Shown: positions 23,558 to 31,938 of the stretch, piece by piece | Numbering within the stretch: the stretch's first letter is position 1 | Layout of the letters: each line of letters begins with the position of its first letter | From: Villigracilis sp024434165 | Lineage (GTDB): Bacteria; Chloroflexota; Anaerolineae; Anaerolineales; Villigracilaceae | Length of the DNA stretch: 64,000 nucleotides | Direction: 5' to 3' | Assembly: GCA_030263665.1 (NCBI GenBank) | Contig: SZPK01000030.1 | Location: 111,395 to 175,394 of the forward strand | Translations under genes and position numbers: made by a program | Notes under the pieces: generated by a model | What the model was told of the DNA's origin: nothing | What the model saw: only the letters and a program-made list of their open reading frames with translations | The model's database searches: none

Positions 23558-23974
23558 CTATTTCTCCTTGATTCGTCCCCAGGTGTTGACCACGAACATC
23601 AATCCCGCAAAGAATTGGATGACTGCTGAAGCGACGAGCGTCCAGCCGCTGATCGGAGTGGGGCTGGTCGAATGGATCGGCTCGACGACCGCCCGCAAAA
23701 GCAGACCGAGGTTGAGCAGCGCATACGTCCACCAGCCGAGGGCTTCGCTCCCGCGCGGCTTTTCGTTCGTGTATTTTGGAAACATCCAGAAGCCCACGCC
23801 GAAAATTAACTGCGTCAGCCAGCCAAAGACAAGCAGATGGATGTAAACAGGGAAGAGTCCGCCCAGCGCAGTGAGATCGAACGCGGTTTGAAATGCAAGT
23901 AATATCCCCGTGATCAATGCCAGGGCGAGGTAGATGAACGAGGTTTTGATGAACCAACGGGTGAGGGGAGGCAT
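23558..23974 (-). CDS. Small cbb3-oxidase-subunit-I-like membrane protein A
   Basis: 138 residues, four membrane helices. 'YIHLLVFGWLTQLIFGVGFWMFPKY' in helix 2 aligns with the next gene's helix 2. It is paralogous to 23159-23557, immediately upstream of it in the same operon. Its 5' end (about 95 bp) is repeated in degenerate form at 24345-24440, on the other side of an antitoxin remnant. Confidence 0.65.
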   Translation of the reverse strand: MPPLTRWFIKTSFIYLALALITGILLAFQTAFDLTALGGLFPVYIHLLVFGWLTQLIFGVGFWMFPKYTNEKPRGSEALGWWTYALLNLGLLLRAVVEPIHSTSPTPISGWTLVASAVIQFFAGLMFVVNTWGRIKEK

Positions 23975-24072
23975 GAGGGGATTCTACCGCGAAGATAGTG
24001 AGGCGGAATTGAAAAGTGCTATAATCCCAAAAGAGGCTGCCATGACCACTTTATCTCTATGAAGATAAACAC

Positions 24073-24245
24073 ATGAAAGATCTGATCAAGCAGGCACTCC
24101 TCGAGTTGTTTCAGGAACGCCGCGACTTGTTTTACGATTTGTTGAGGAAGTGCTCGAAGATGTCGGCTTAGCCAATGCCATGCGGGAGGGTGAGAACAGC
24201 GAAATTATCAGCGAGAAGGAAGTGATAAAGGCGCTGGGGGCATAG
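24073..24245 (+). pseudogene. Antitoxin-like remnant with frameshift
   Basis: ATG 24073 gives 'MKDLIKQALLELFQERRDL', then the frame is lost near 24140. One more T in the 'GATTTGTT' stretch restores 'EEVLEDVGLANAMREGE' and 'EIISEKEVIKALGA' to a TAG at 24243. The joined 58-residue protein looks like a small type II antitoxin. No toxin gene follows. It lies between the intact cbb3-like gene and a degenerate copy of that gene's 5' end. Confidence 0.7.
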
Positions 24246-24344
24246 CTGGGGATTACAGGATTGGCATGAAGCCAAAAAGCAAGGCTTTGGTGTTTCTTCG
24301 CTGCCTGCACCGCAAGGATATTTACCGCTGCTTCCCATAATAAA

Positions 24345-24440
24345 CGGATTGAATTTCCACGAGTAGCCCCGCGATCAACGCCAGCGCGCGATAGACGAAC
24401 GATGTTTTGACGAACCAGCGGGTGAGGGGAAGGCATGAAG
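24345..24440 (-). pseudogene. Degenerate second copy of the 23558-23974 gene 5' end
   Basis: About 80% identical to 23885-23980 in the same orientation, including the ATG region and 'LTRWF[IV]KTSF' codons, but with an extra base after the first codons. It breaks off near 24340. It brackets the antitoxin remnant together with the original. Confidence 0.75.
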
Positions 24441-24551
24441 AGATTCTCCTGCAAAGAAAATGGGATATGGCTTAATTCTTAGTTTGAGATGGCAATAATT
24501 GTGTAGAATGTGGTAGAGGATTCTATATATCTCTGAGTGAGGAAAAAAACA

Positions 24552-26348
24552 ATGGAAGCACGCAATCGAAAGCTTAGTGAATGGTACAGTAAGATTCAAC
24601 GTGCTGAAATTAAGTTGCCGAGGTTTCAACGTTTCGAGGCTTGGGATCGATGGCGTATTTGCAGTCTAATTGAGACTGTCATTCGAAACCTGCCACTTGG
24701 TATCACGCTTATCTTGGAAGTTGGTGACGAGGAGAAATTCATCTCCAGACATTTGGCTACGGCTCCAGAACTGGATGGGCGCGTGTACGAACACTTGTTG
24801 GACGGACAACAAAGACTTACAGCATTATGGCGAGTTTTCCACAACAACTACGAGTGGGAAACCTATTTTATCTACATTAAGGAATTTGATAATTACGAAC
24901 TGGACGATGACCTTGAAGATGTGTCTGCCTACTGGCGTGGCCGTTACTACAAGAAAAATGGTGAACGATATCCGATATGGTGTGATGACCCTGCGCAATC
25001 TCTGCACAGAGGCATGATTCCAGTTCACCTGCTTCGTCCCGAAGATATTCAACGCGAGATTGATGAATGGATTGAGGAGGCAACCAGTTCGCTTGAACCA
25101 AAAGATGATGGGAAGGACGAACTAAGAAAGTTTTTTGACTTCAAGAAGCGGGTTAGTGACAGGATTAGGGATCTGCGTTCTGTTGTAGCCAATTACAACT
25201 TACCTTATCTTTCACTGCCATTGACCACAGACAAATCAGTTGCTTTGAACGTGTTCATTAACATGAACACTAACAGTAAACCACTTTCACAATATGATAT
25301 TGTTGTGGCGGAGGTGGAAAATGTTATGGGAAAATCACTTCATGATCTAGAAGAAGAACTGAATGAAAAATATCCCGATATAGCTCGTTATGCACCCCTC
25401 TCCGACCAAATCCTCAACACGTCCTCCCTTCTGCAAGGCTACTTGCCAAACCAGCGCGGTGCCTGGGATATGGATAAGCGCAAAATGGTTGAACAGTGGG
25501 ACACAATGGCAATTGGATTGAGTCGAATGGCGAAATTTCTGAAAAGCGAAGGAATTCTCGATGAACAAAGACTGCCAACTAATGCGGTTCTTGCCGTGAT
25601 TGCCGCCTTGTATGCTGATATACCAGATGCAGGTGATAAAAGGGGCCGTGATGAACTGCTGTTGAAAAAATACATCTGGCATGGCTTTTTCACAGACCGT
25701 TATGAAAACTCAGCGGCTACTCACGCCTTCGCAGATTTCAACAAATTGCGTGTCATTATTCGGGATGAGGTAAAACAAGATGGTTCTAAGTTCAGTACAG
25801 CAGATGTCCCCATCTTTTCTGAACATCCGCTTGCCGAGGCAGAAGAATTGATGACTGCCGAATGGCCCAAACGAGCCACAATCCGAGGGCGTGGAATCTT
25901 GGCTGTGGCATGCCGCCTGGGCGCATTAGATTTTTCAACTGGCGAACGATTGGATATCAACAATATCAAGCAACGTCAGTATCATCACATTTTTCCTGAC
26001 GCCCTATTGAAGGAAGCGGAAGTTAACAGCTTTCTTGCTTTAAATTGTGCATTAATTAGTGATAAGACAAATATTTCTATTGGACGTAAAGATCCGTTGG
26101 AATATCTGAAGGATCGTTATGAGTGGACAAGCGAAGCCATAGTTCGTGAAAGACTCCAGTCGCACCTGATACCAATCGAGGAATTAGCAAATGGCGGATA
26201 TGAAGGATTGTCAAATAAAGATAAGGTAGAGAAAATAAAGAAGGACTTTAGTTTTTTTCTGAAAAAACGCGCCGAAAAGATCATTCAAGGTGTGAAGCTA
26301 CTCACCGATGGCCATCAACTTAGTGCAAGAGACTTCTTCGAGGGCTAA
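24552..26348 (+). CDS. DUF262/HNH protein (GmrSD-like, probable defence)
   Basis: 598 residues. The N-terminal DUF262 (ParB-like fold) has 'LPRFQRFEAWDRW' near residue 22 and 'LLDGQQRLTALWRV' near 86, the DGQQR nucleotide-binding motif. The C-terminal DUF1524-type HNH nuclease has 'YHHIFPDALL' near 477 and 'NCALISDKTNISIGRKDP' near 500. In the GmrSD family these domains cut modified phage DNA; related proteins act alone as antiviral nucleases. The base composition is clearly less GC-rich than its neighbours, suggesting recent transfer. ATG 24552 has GTGAGG 9 nt upstream. A terminator follows. Confidence 0.85.
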   Translation: MEARNRKLSEWYSKIQRAEIKLPRFQRFEAWDRWRICSLIETVIRNLPLGITLILEVGDEEKFISRHLATAPELDGRVYEHLLDGQQRLTALWRVFHNNYEWETYFIYIKEFDNYELDDDLEDVSAYWRGRYYKKNGERYPIWCDDPAQSLHRGMIPVHLLRPEDIQREIDEWIEEATSSLEPKDDGKDELRKFFDFKKRVSDRIRDLRSVVANYNLPYLSLPLTTDKSVALNVFINMNTNSKPLSQYDIVVAEVENVMGKSLHDLEEELNEKYPDIARYAPLSDQILNTSSLLQGYLPNQRGAWDMDKRKMVEQWDTMAIGLSRMAKFLKSEGILDEQRLPTNAVLAVIAALYADIPDAGDKRGRDELLLKKYIWHGFFTDRYENSAATHAFADFNKLRVIIRDEVKQDGSKFSTADVPIFSEHPLAEAEELMTAEWPKRATIRGRGILAVACRLGALDFSTGERLDINNIKQRQYHHIFPDALLKEAEVNSFLALNCALISDKTNISIGRKDPLEYLKDRYEWTSEAIVRERLQSHLIPIEELANGGYEGLSNKDKVEKIKKDFSFFLKKRAEKIIQGVKLLTDGHQLSARDFFEG

Positions 26349-26443
26349 TTTCTGAGAATAGAGCAAAACAAAAATGCAATATGTCAGGAAAATTAAAAGA
26401 GGTTGACCAGTCTGGTGTCCGCGAGAGATCGTTGAGGGAAAAC

Positions 26444-26480
26444 AGAACTCGGAGATTTTCAAAATCCCCGAGTTCTTGTT
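26444..26480. terminator. Terminator after the DUF262 gene
   Basis: AGAACTCGG-A-GATTTT / AAAATC-C-CCGAGTTCT with one mismatched pair and a short loop, followed by TTGTT. Confidence 0.8.
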
Positions 26481-26519
26481 AAGTAGTCGGTCGAAATAAA
26501 TTTTACAAAAATACGCTCC

Positions 26520-26551
26520 CGGCGGCGTCCCCGCCGCCGAGGACGGCGGCA
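26520..26551. repeat. GC-rich GGCGGCG palindrome, copy 2
   Basis: CGGCGGCGTCCCCGCCGCC then GAGGAC, as at 20286-20320. Confidence 0.75.
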
Positions 26552-26595
26552 TGAGCAGGAATTTGTTTTCTAAAGGTTTTAGATCTCCCAATTTA

Positions 26596-26716
26596 TTACG
26601 CCATTACAGGATTCCTTCTCATCATCCAATACGTCATCGCCGCGGCAAAGACGATGGGCACCGCGTCTGCGATGCCAAAGATCAAGTCAGGCACGATGCG
26701 CGCCCATTCGATGCAA
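26596..26716 (-). pseudogene. C-terminal remnant of a membrane protein gene
   Basis: The minus strand encodes 'EWARIVPDLIFGIADAVPIV' then 'FAAAMTYWMMRRNPVMA' and stop. This reads like the last membrane helix of a protein. Its 5' part is gone, and the lysA stop lies just upstream. The parent family is not recognised. Confidence 0.45.
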
Positions 26717-26745
26717 TTTGCCGCTTATCCAATTTATCTTGGATA

Positions 26746-28155
26746 TCAAATTCCCTCGTCGCGCCGCAGCAAATCCTCCGTCGTCTCGCGGCGCTGAATC
26801 AGACGCGCGCTTCCCTCCTCCAGCCACACTACTGCTGGTTTTCGCGCGCCGTTGTAATTGGACGACATGCTCAAGTGATACGCCCCGCTCATGGGGATGG
26901 CGATCAAATCCCCTTCTTTGATTTTCGGCATGGGCAGGTCTTCGATGAGGACATCGCCCGACTCGCAATACGGTCCCGCGATGGAGACGACCTCGCTTCG
27001 CTCTTCGTGGACGCCTGTTACCGGCAAACAGGAGTATTTCGCCCCGTACAGCGCATAGCGTGGATTATCTGCCATGCCGCCGTCTATCAACACCCAGGTC
27101 TTGCCGCCGCGTCTTTTGACCGCGCCCACGCGATAGACCGCCACTCCCGCCCGCGCCACGAGACTGCGCCCCGGCTCCAAATGCAGGTGGGGGAGTGTCA
27201 GCCCGCGTGATTTGCATCCTTCAACCACTGCCTCGGCAATTCCCCGCACGTAACTTTCAATGGAAGGATGGGGCAACTCGTCTTCGTGATATGCCGCACC
27301 CCAGCCTCCGCCCGGGCAGAAATGCCATTCGTTTTTGAAACCGATTTCCTTTGCAAGGTCGAGCGCCAACTCGATTGCGGGAATGAGCGGCTCCGGGTCA
27401 CGGAAGTTCGAGCCTTGATGGAAGTGAATCCCATTCATAGGCAAACCGTGTTCTTTGCAAAACGCCGCCGCTTCGAGAATCTCTTCGCGCGTCATGCCGA
27501 ACTTGCTGTCGTGTTGTCCTGTCTGCGTGTGGGCGTGATGCGTGGACACGGCAACGCCGGGCAGGAGGCGGAGCCAGAGGGAAGGCAATTGGTAATTGGT
27601 AATTAGTAATTGGGGGTTGGAGATTGGAGACTGGGGAATTGGAGAATTGTCTGAACGAAGGGTCTCCATGCTGGCAGAGAGATTCTCACCGCGCTGCGGC
27701 GCACGTATCGCTTCGCTTAGAATGACATGCAAGCGACGGAGTTCGCCGAGGTTGTCTACGACGATGACCCCCGCGTGTTGGATTGCGGCTTTCAGGTCGT
27801 CATCCGATTTATTCACTCCATGAACGAGGATTTTTTCCCGTGAGACGCCGCCAGCAACGGCAATGGCGATCTCGCCTTCGCCGGTGCAATCCACTGTCAG
27901 GCGATGGAGTTGAGTCCACTGTGCGAGGGCAAGGCAAAGGAATGCCTTCCCGGCATAGGTCACAGAACCAGCCCCGGGGTAGAAAGAAGCGAGCGCAGAT
28001 TTATATCCGGCAGCGGCGGAATCCAAAGTCGCGCGGTCGTACACGTACAGCGGAGTCTGGTATCGGTCTGCCAGCGCGGGGAGGTTGTATCCTGCGATGT
28101 TGAGTTGGTCGTTTTCGATTTTGGCGGTGATGGGAAAGAGGTCGAGGCGGCGCAT
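26746..28155 (-). CDS. lysA: Diaminopimelate decarboxylase with repeat-derived insertion
   Basis: 469 residues; the family norm is about 420. A PLP-dependent fold III decarboxylase making lysine from meso-diaminopimelate. 'VTYAGKAFLC' near residue 65 contains the PLP Lys; 'GIHFHQGSN', 'CPGGGWG' and 'LEPGRSLVARAG' are conserved, and 'YCESGDVL' carries the active-site Cys. About 47 codons (27587-27726, including 'PISNPQLLITNYQLPSL') replace a normal loop. They come from a GGTAATT/TTGGAGA heptamer array plus a GTCATTCTAAGCGAAGCG-type repeat, and they keep the frame. Confidence 0.93.
   Translation of the reverse strand: MRRLDLFPITAKIENDQLNIAGYNLPALADRYQTPLYVYDRATLDSAAAGYKSALASFYPGAGSVTYAGKAFLCLALAQWTQLHRLTVDCTGEGEIAIAVAGGVSREKILVHGVNKSDDDLKAAIQHAGVIVVDNLGELRRLHVILSEAIRAPQRGENLSASMETLRSDNSPIPQSPISNPQLLITNYQLPSLWLRLLPGVAVSTHHAHTQTGQHDSKFGMTREEILEAAAFCKEHGLPMNGIHFHQGSNFRDPEPLIPAIELALDLAKEIGFKNEWHFCPGGGWGAAYHEDELPHPSIESYVRGIAEAVVEGCKSRGLTLPHLHLEPGRSLVARAGVAVYRVGAVKRRGGKTWVLIDGGMADNPRYALYGAKYSCLPVTGVHEERSEVVSIAGPYCESGDVLIEDLPMPKIKEGDLIAIPMSGAYHLSMSSNYNGARKPAVVWLEEGSARLIQRRETTEDLLRRDEGI
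27587..27650. repeat. Heptamer array inside lysA
   Basis: GGTAATT and TTGGAGA words with a period of 7. The GGTAATT part matches the array inside ctaB (16761-16800). Confidence 0.85.
27679..27726. repeat. GAGATTCTC...AATGAC repeat inside lysA
   Basis: The reverse complement begins GTCATTCTAAGCGAAGCGA and ends GGTGAGAATCTC. I recognise this as a common short repeat of bacterial intergenic regions. Here it is translated as part of the lysA insertion. Confidence 0.65.
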
Positions 28156-28158
28156 GTG

Positions 28159-30693
28159 TTAATTCATATCTCTGGCAAGCTGAATGCGGTTTTTCCCCAA
28201 TTGTTTTGCGCGCAGGGCGGCATTATCTGCCGCGATCAATAACTCTGCCTGGGTCTGGGCATCCTGTGGGAAGGCGGCGACGCCCATGCTGAGGGTGTAC
28301 CCCGGAACGCCCGACCCTTCCAGCACGATTTCGGAAGCGCCGGCTTGCGCTGCCTGAAGCAGGCGCTTTGCGAACATCAGCGCGTCGTTGACTGTGGCGT
28401 TCGAGAGGATGATCGCAAACTCGTCGCCGCCATAGCGCGCAGCGAGGTCGTACTTGCGCAGGCAATTCTTTATGATGTCGCCCATGGCTTTGAGACGCAT
28501 ATCCCCGGCGGGATGCCCAAACCTGTCGTTGTATTCCTTGAAGGAATCAATGTCGAAAATGACCAGCGAAACGCTGGATCCCATCCGCTGGGCGCGTTCG
28601 ATTTCCATGCTAAGCGCCTGTTCAAAGACATGGCGATTGGAAAGCCCCGTGACGGCGTCGGTGGTCGCCAGTTTTTTGATCTGCGCGTGGAGGCGCGCAT
28701 TATCCACCGCCACGGCAATGGGACCGGCGATTGCGGTCAGCAGGTCAACGTCCATCCTGGTCAGCTTTCGAATGTTGTTCGCCTCGACGTTGAGGATTCC
28801 CAGCACCGTGTCTTCCTTGAGAAGGGGCACGCAGATTTCGCTGATGATATCGTAATCGGCTTTCAGGAATACATCCTCCCCGGCGGTATCTTCGATGAAC
28901 TGGGCGGTTTTGGTGCGGATGGCGCGTCCGCTCACACCCTGGCTGATGTGGATTCTGTCAATCTTCAGTTCCGCGGGGTAGCCCACCTCCGAGGTGAGGA
29001 TTAGATAGTCGTCCTCCAGCAAATAGATGCTGACATGAGTGTAACCGAACGCCTCCCTCAATCCGTGCACCACTTTCTCGGCGATGATTTCCGTATCGAG
29101 GGAACTGGATATGGTTTTCGAGATGTTTTGCAGGGTGGCGAGAATGCGGAGATTTTCCTGTGTTTCGGTGTGGAGGGCGGCTCTCTGCAGGGAGGCGGAT
29201 ACCTGGCTGGCGAGCGTTTCGAGCGTTTTGATGTCCACCTGATCGAACGCGTTGGGTTCGAGGCTTTCCACGTACAACACGCCGTAGAGTTTTTCCTGGT
29301 TGAAGATCGGCGTGCAAATGGCAGACCCCGAATTCTTTTGCGTGGAAAAGTAATACGGGTCGGTTGATACGTTTCCCGACACGTAGGTCGTTTGGGCGGC
29401 GGCGGTGTAACCGATGATGCCCTCGCCTATCCTTTGCCTGAAACCGGGCTTGTAGCCGTAATCCTGTGTCCCGCTGATCGCCGCGACTTCGAGCATGCCC
29501 TCATCCTTCAAAACGGAGATCGCGGCGATTGCGTATCCAAACTGGTGGACGATGGCGTCAATGGCGCGTTGAAGGATTTCCTCCTCGTCGAAACTATCCG
29601 CGATGTTGCGCCCGATCTCCTCCAGCAGCGCCAGTTGCTGGGAGCGGCGTCTTTCCGCTTTGAGCAGGCTTTGCTCGCTGGTCACATCATGCAGGACGAT
29701 CACCCTGCCCAGCAGTTCCCGGTTGTTCTTGGAAAGCGGGATGACGCGGGCTTCATACCAACAGGTTCGACCTTCCCGCTTGTATCCGATTTTCATGCTG
29801 GTCTCCGGGTCGTCCCACACCCCCTTTAGCAGGCTCGCCTGCTGAAACAACCTGAAGATGGAGATGCCTTCGGGAACGCTTTGAAGCGTGAGAAGTTCCC
29901 TGGCGGCAAGATTCATATCCGTGACCTCGTTCCGGTCGTTTACGATGATCATGACATCCCGAAACTGGTCCACAACGATTCGCGCCGCCAGAGGCAGGAG
30001 ACTTTTCATCCCAAAACGATAAAAACCGAAGGAGAGCAACGGCGCGGAAAGCGCGAAGGAGAAGGGCGTAGGGTCAATTGCCGGGCTTGAATTCGAGAGC
30101 AGGAAAAGCAGATTGACAACCGTCGTGATCGAGGCGCCGATCAGCATGATGCCGCTCTTGATGCGGAGCGCCTTTTGACTGCGGAAAAATTCAATCAAAT
30201 AAATAAGAACCCCCGCCCCGATCATGATATAGGCAAGGACGGTATGACCCCAGAACGCCGTTCCGCCCTCAAGGACGAGCGGGCTGGTCAACCCGGCAGG
30301 CATGGACATGGACGTCCAGACCAGGCGGTGCTGTTCGTTCGTGATTCCCAGCAAAAAAACAATGAACCCTGGAATGCTCAGCAGGTAAATCCTGTTGTGT
30401 TCCTTCCACCATTTGCTGATGCCGGTGTATTGCAGGGCGAGCCCCAGCCACAGGGGCGGGGAGAGGGTCATACCGAGGTAGAGCGCCTGCCTCGCCGCAA
30501 TCTTCCCGGAAAGGTCGGGATGCAGGATTTCAACCATGTAAAACCCCGACCAGACCGTCATGGAAAGCATCAAAAAGCCGAGACAGCGCGCTCCGGGTTC
30601 CTGCCAGTTATTGAACGCCCGCAGGGAAACCCGTGCGGTGAATATCACCAGGACCCCCAGGCAGATCAGGTAAATCGGCAGGCTGATTTCCAT
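28159..30693 (-). CDS. 7TM-PAS-GAF-GAF-GGDEF diguanylate cyclase
   Basis: 844 residues from ATG 30691-30693 (the frame also opens at a TTG five codons earlier). Residues 1 to about 210 are a 7-helix membrane module of the HisKA_7TM type; PAS about 215-330; two GAF domains about 350-500 and 510-660; GGDEF about 670-840. The active site 'YGGDEFAIIL' is intact, and an inhibitory I-site RxxD ('RKYD') lies exactly five residues before it, so product feedback by c-di-GMP is expected. It ends 3 nt before lysA. Confidence 0.92.
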   Translation of the reverse strand: MEISLPIYLICLGVLVIFTARVSLRAFNNWQEPGARCLGFLMLSMTVWSGFYMVEILHPDLSGKIAARQALYLGMTLSPPLWLGLALQYTGISKWWKEHNRIYLLSIPGFIVFLLGITNEQHRLVWTSMSMPAGLTSPLVLEGGTAFWGHTVLAYIMIGAGVLIYLIEFFRSQKALRIKSGIMLIGASITTVVNLLFLLSNSSPAIDPTPFSFALSAPLLSFGFYRFGMKSLLPLAARIVVDQFRDVMIIVNDRNEVTDMNLAARELLTLQSVPEGISIFRLFQQASLLKGVWDDPETSMKIGYKREGRTCWYEARVIPLSKNNRELLGRVIVLHDVTSEQSLLKAERRRSQQLALLEEIGRNIADSFDEEEILQRAIDAIVHQFGYAIAAISVLKDEGMLEVAAISGTQDYGYKPGFRQRIGEGIIGYTAAAQTTYVSGNVSTDPYYFSTQKNSGSAICTPIFNQEKLYGVLYVESLEPNAFDQVDIKTLETLASQVSASLQRAALHTETQENLRILATLQNISKTISSSLDTEIIAEKVVHGLREAFGYTHVSIYLLEDDYLILTSEVGYPAELKIDRIHISQGVSGRAIRTKTAQFIEDTAGEDVFLKADYDIISEICVPLLKEDTVLGILNVEANNIRKLTRMDVDLLTAIAGPIAVAVDNARLHAQIKKLATTDAVTGLSNRHVFEQALSMEIERAQRMGSSVSLVIFDIDSFKEYNDRFGHPAGDMRLKAMGDIIKNCLRKYDLAARYGGDEFAIILSNATVNDALMFAKRLLQAAQAGASEIVLEGSGVPGYTLSMGVAAFPQDAQTQAELLIAADNAALRAKQLGKNRIQLARDMN

Positions 30694-30781
30694 TGGAAGA
30701 GGCACCAAAAAATGCGCAGCGTCCCGAAGATTGAGCCAGGGTTGTACCGCTCAGCCTTCGGGACGCCCTGCGCAGGGTGAG

Positions 30782-31159
30782 TCAATCATTGAAGAACAAC
30801 GTCCACCAAATTTCCCAGTTTTCCATCGGCGTTGGAGTGGGGATGGGCGTACTGACTATTGCCGGCTCGCTGCCCGGCACACCCACCGGGATGACCGGCT
30901 GGTCCCCTTCCTTCATATAATGTCCTTCCGTGCGCGCCCACTCTTCGACCGCTTCTGTGGATGCGGCGTACGCCACCTGGGTCTGCAGGGAGACCTGGGT
31001 CTGCATGGCTTGTGTTGCCAGTGCGCGCACCTCATCGCGCTGTTCGTTCAAGCGGTTGAGTTCCTCCAGGCGCGAATTGAATTCGATGACGAAAAGGATG
31101 AGAATGAAAACTCCGGCAAAGGCCGCCACACGCCTGATATTGATGGGGAACTTGAACAT
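30782..31159 (-). CDS. FtsB/DivIC-like septum formation protein
   Basis: 125 residues. One N-terminal membrane helix ('AAFAGVFILILFVIEF', residues 11-27) is followed by a coiled coil ('RLEELNRLNEQRDEVRALA'), the topology of FtsB/DivIC. The 'EEWARTEGHYMKEGDQPVI' stretch matches the end of that domain. A Pro/Thr-rich tail follows. Expected to act at the division site with FtsL/FtsQ-like partners, though none are in the window. Confidence 0.8.
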   Translation of the reverse strand: MFKFPINIRRVAAFAGVFILILFVIEFNSRLEELNRLNEQRDEVRALATQAMQTQVSLQTQVAYAASTEAVEEWARTEGHYMKEGDQPVIPVGVPGSEPAIVSTPIPTPTPMENWEIWWTLFFND

Positions 31160-31203
31160 GCCATTATCTTAATCGCATTTTTCTGCATTGGCAAACCCTT
31201 TTG

Positions 31204-31212
31204 TGGTAAAAT
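31204..31212 (+). promoter_or_regulatory. Extended -10 promoter for rplI
   Basis: TGG followed by TAAAAT, with a leader of about 95 nt to the ATG. The leader holds palindromic sequence (31221-31240 and GGGCG...CGCCC at about 31262-31282), which could carry regulation of L9. Confidence 0.45.
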
Positions 31213-31314
31213 CCCGCCTCGCGGGATAAATCCTGCAAAATAGGGTTCATCCTGCGAAGCAGGGCGTAGTACCCTTCGCCCTGAAATCCAAATGCCAGAA
31301 AGGGCTTGAACGAA

Positions 31315-31875
31315 ATGAAAGTATTGCTTATCAAGGACGTTTACAAACTCGGACGCGCCGGAGACATCAAGAAAGTAGCCGACGGCTACGGGCGCAACTT
31401 CCTCATCCCGCAGGGGCTGGCGGTGCTTGCCACCGAGGGCGCCATGAAGCAGGTGCAAAAGATCAAGGCGCAGGCGGAGATTCGCCGCGCCACCTTGAAC
31501 GAGGAACTCAAGGGCGTAGCCGAACTCATCAAGGAAGTCACGCTCGTCTTCGCCGCGAAGGCTGGCGAGACCGGCAAACTCTACGGTTCCATCACCACGC
31601 AGGATATTGCCGCTGCGCTCACCGAAAAGATCCGCTACGAAATCAAGCGCCAGCAGGTGGATACCCAGCCCATCCGTACGCTCGGTGAATTCACCGCCCA
31701 CGTGCGCCTGACGATGGACCTCGTCCCTGAATTCAAGATCATCGTCCACCGCGAAGGCGAAAGCCCTGAAAGCGTCACGGGGCAAGCCGAACCCGAAAAA
31801 GCGGAGAGACCCAGGAAGGGTTCCGAAGCGAAAGCGGAAGAACCCGCCGCAGAAACCCCCGCAGAAGCAGCCTGA
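31315..31875 (+). CDS. rplI: 50S ribosomal protein L9
   Basis: 186 residues. The conserved N-terminal domain, 'MKVLLIKDVYKLGRAGDIKKV' region with 'GYGRNFLIPQG', is followed by the long connecting helix and C-terminal domain ('GKLYGSITTQDIAAAL', 'IRTLGEFTAHVRL'). An extra tail of about 35 residues rich in Glu, Ala and Pro follows; typical L9 is about 150 residues. AAAGGG precedes ATG 31315, and the TTG at 31306 is in frame but less likely. Confidence 0.95.
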   Translation: MKVLLIKDVYKLGRAGDIKKVADGYGRNFLIPQGLAVLATEGAMKQVQKIKAQAEIRRATLNEELKGVAELIKEVTLVFAAKAGETGKLYGSITTQDIAAALTEKIRYEIKRQQVDTQPIRTLGEFTAHVRLTMDLVPEFKIIVHREGESPESVTGQAEPEKAERPRKGSEAKAEEPAAETPAEAA

Positions 31876-31926
31876 TCACGAACAGCACATCACCGGCGTC
31901 AAGTCGGTGATGTTTGTAATACGCAG

Positions 31927-31932
31927 TAAAAT
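31927..31932 (+). promoter_or_regulatory. -10 element, probably leaderless (RodZ-like gene)
   Basis: TAAAAT, 6 nt before ATG 31939. Confidence 0.5.
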
Positions 31933-31938
31933 ACATCC

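Larger units (their letters stand above)
26349..26595. other. Intergenic stretch after the DUF262 gene
   Basis: It contains the terminator at 26444-26480 and a GC-rich palindrome at 26520-26551. Nothing else is recognised. Confidence 0.5.
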
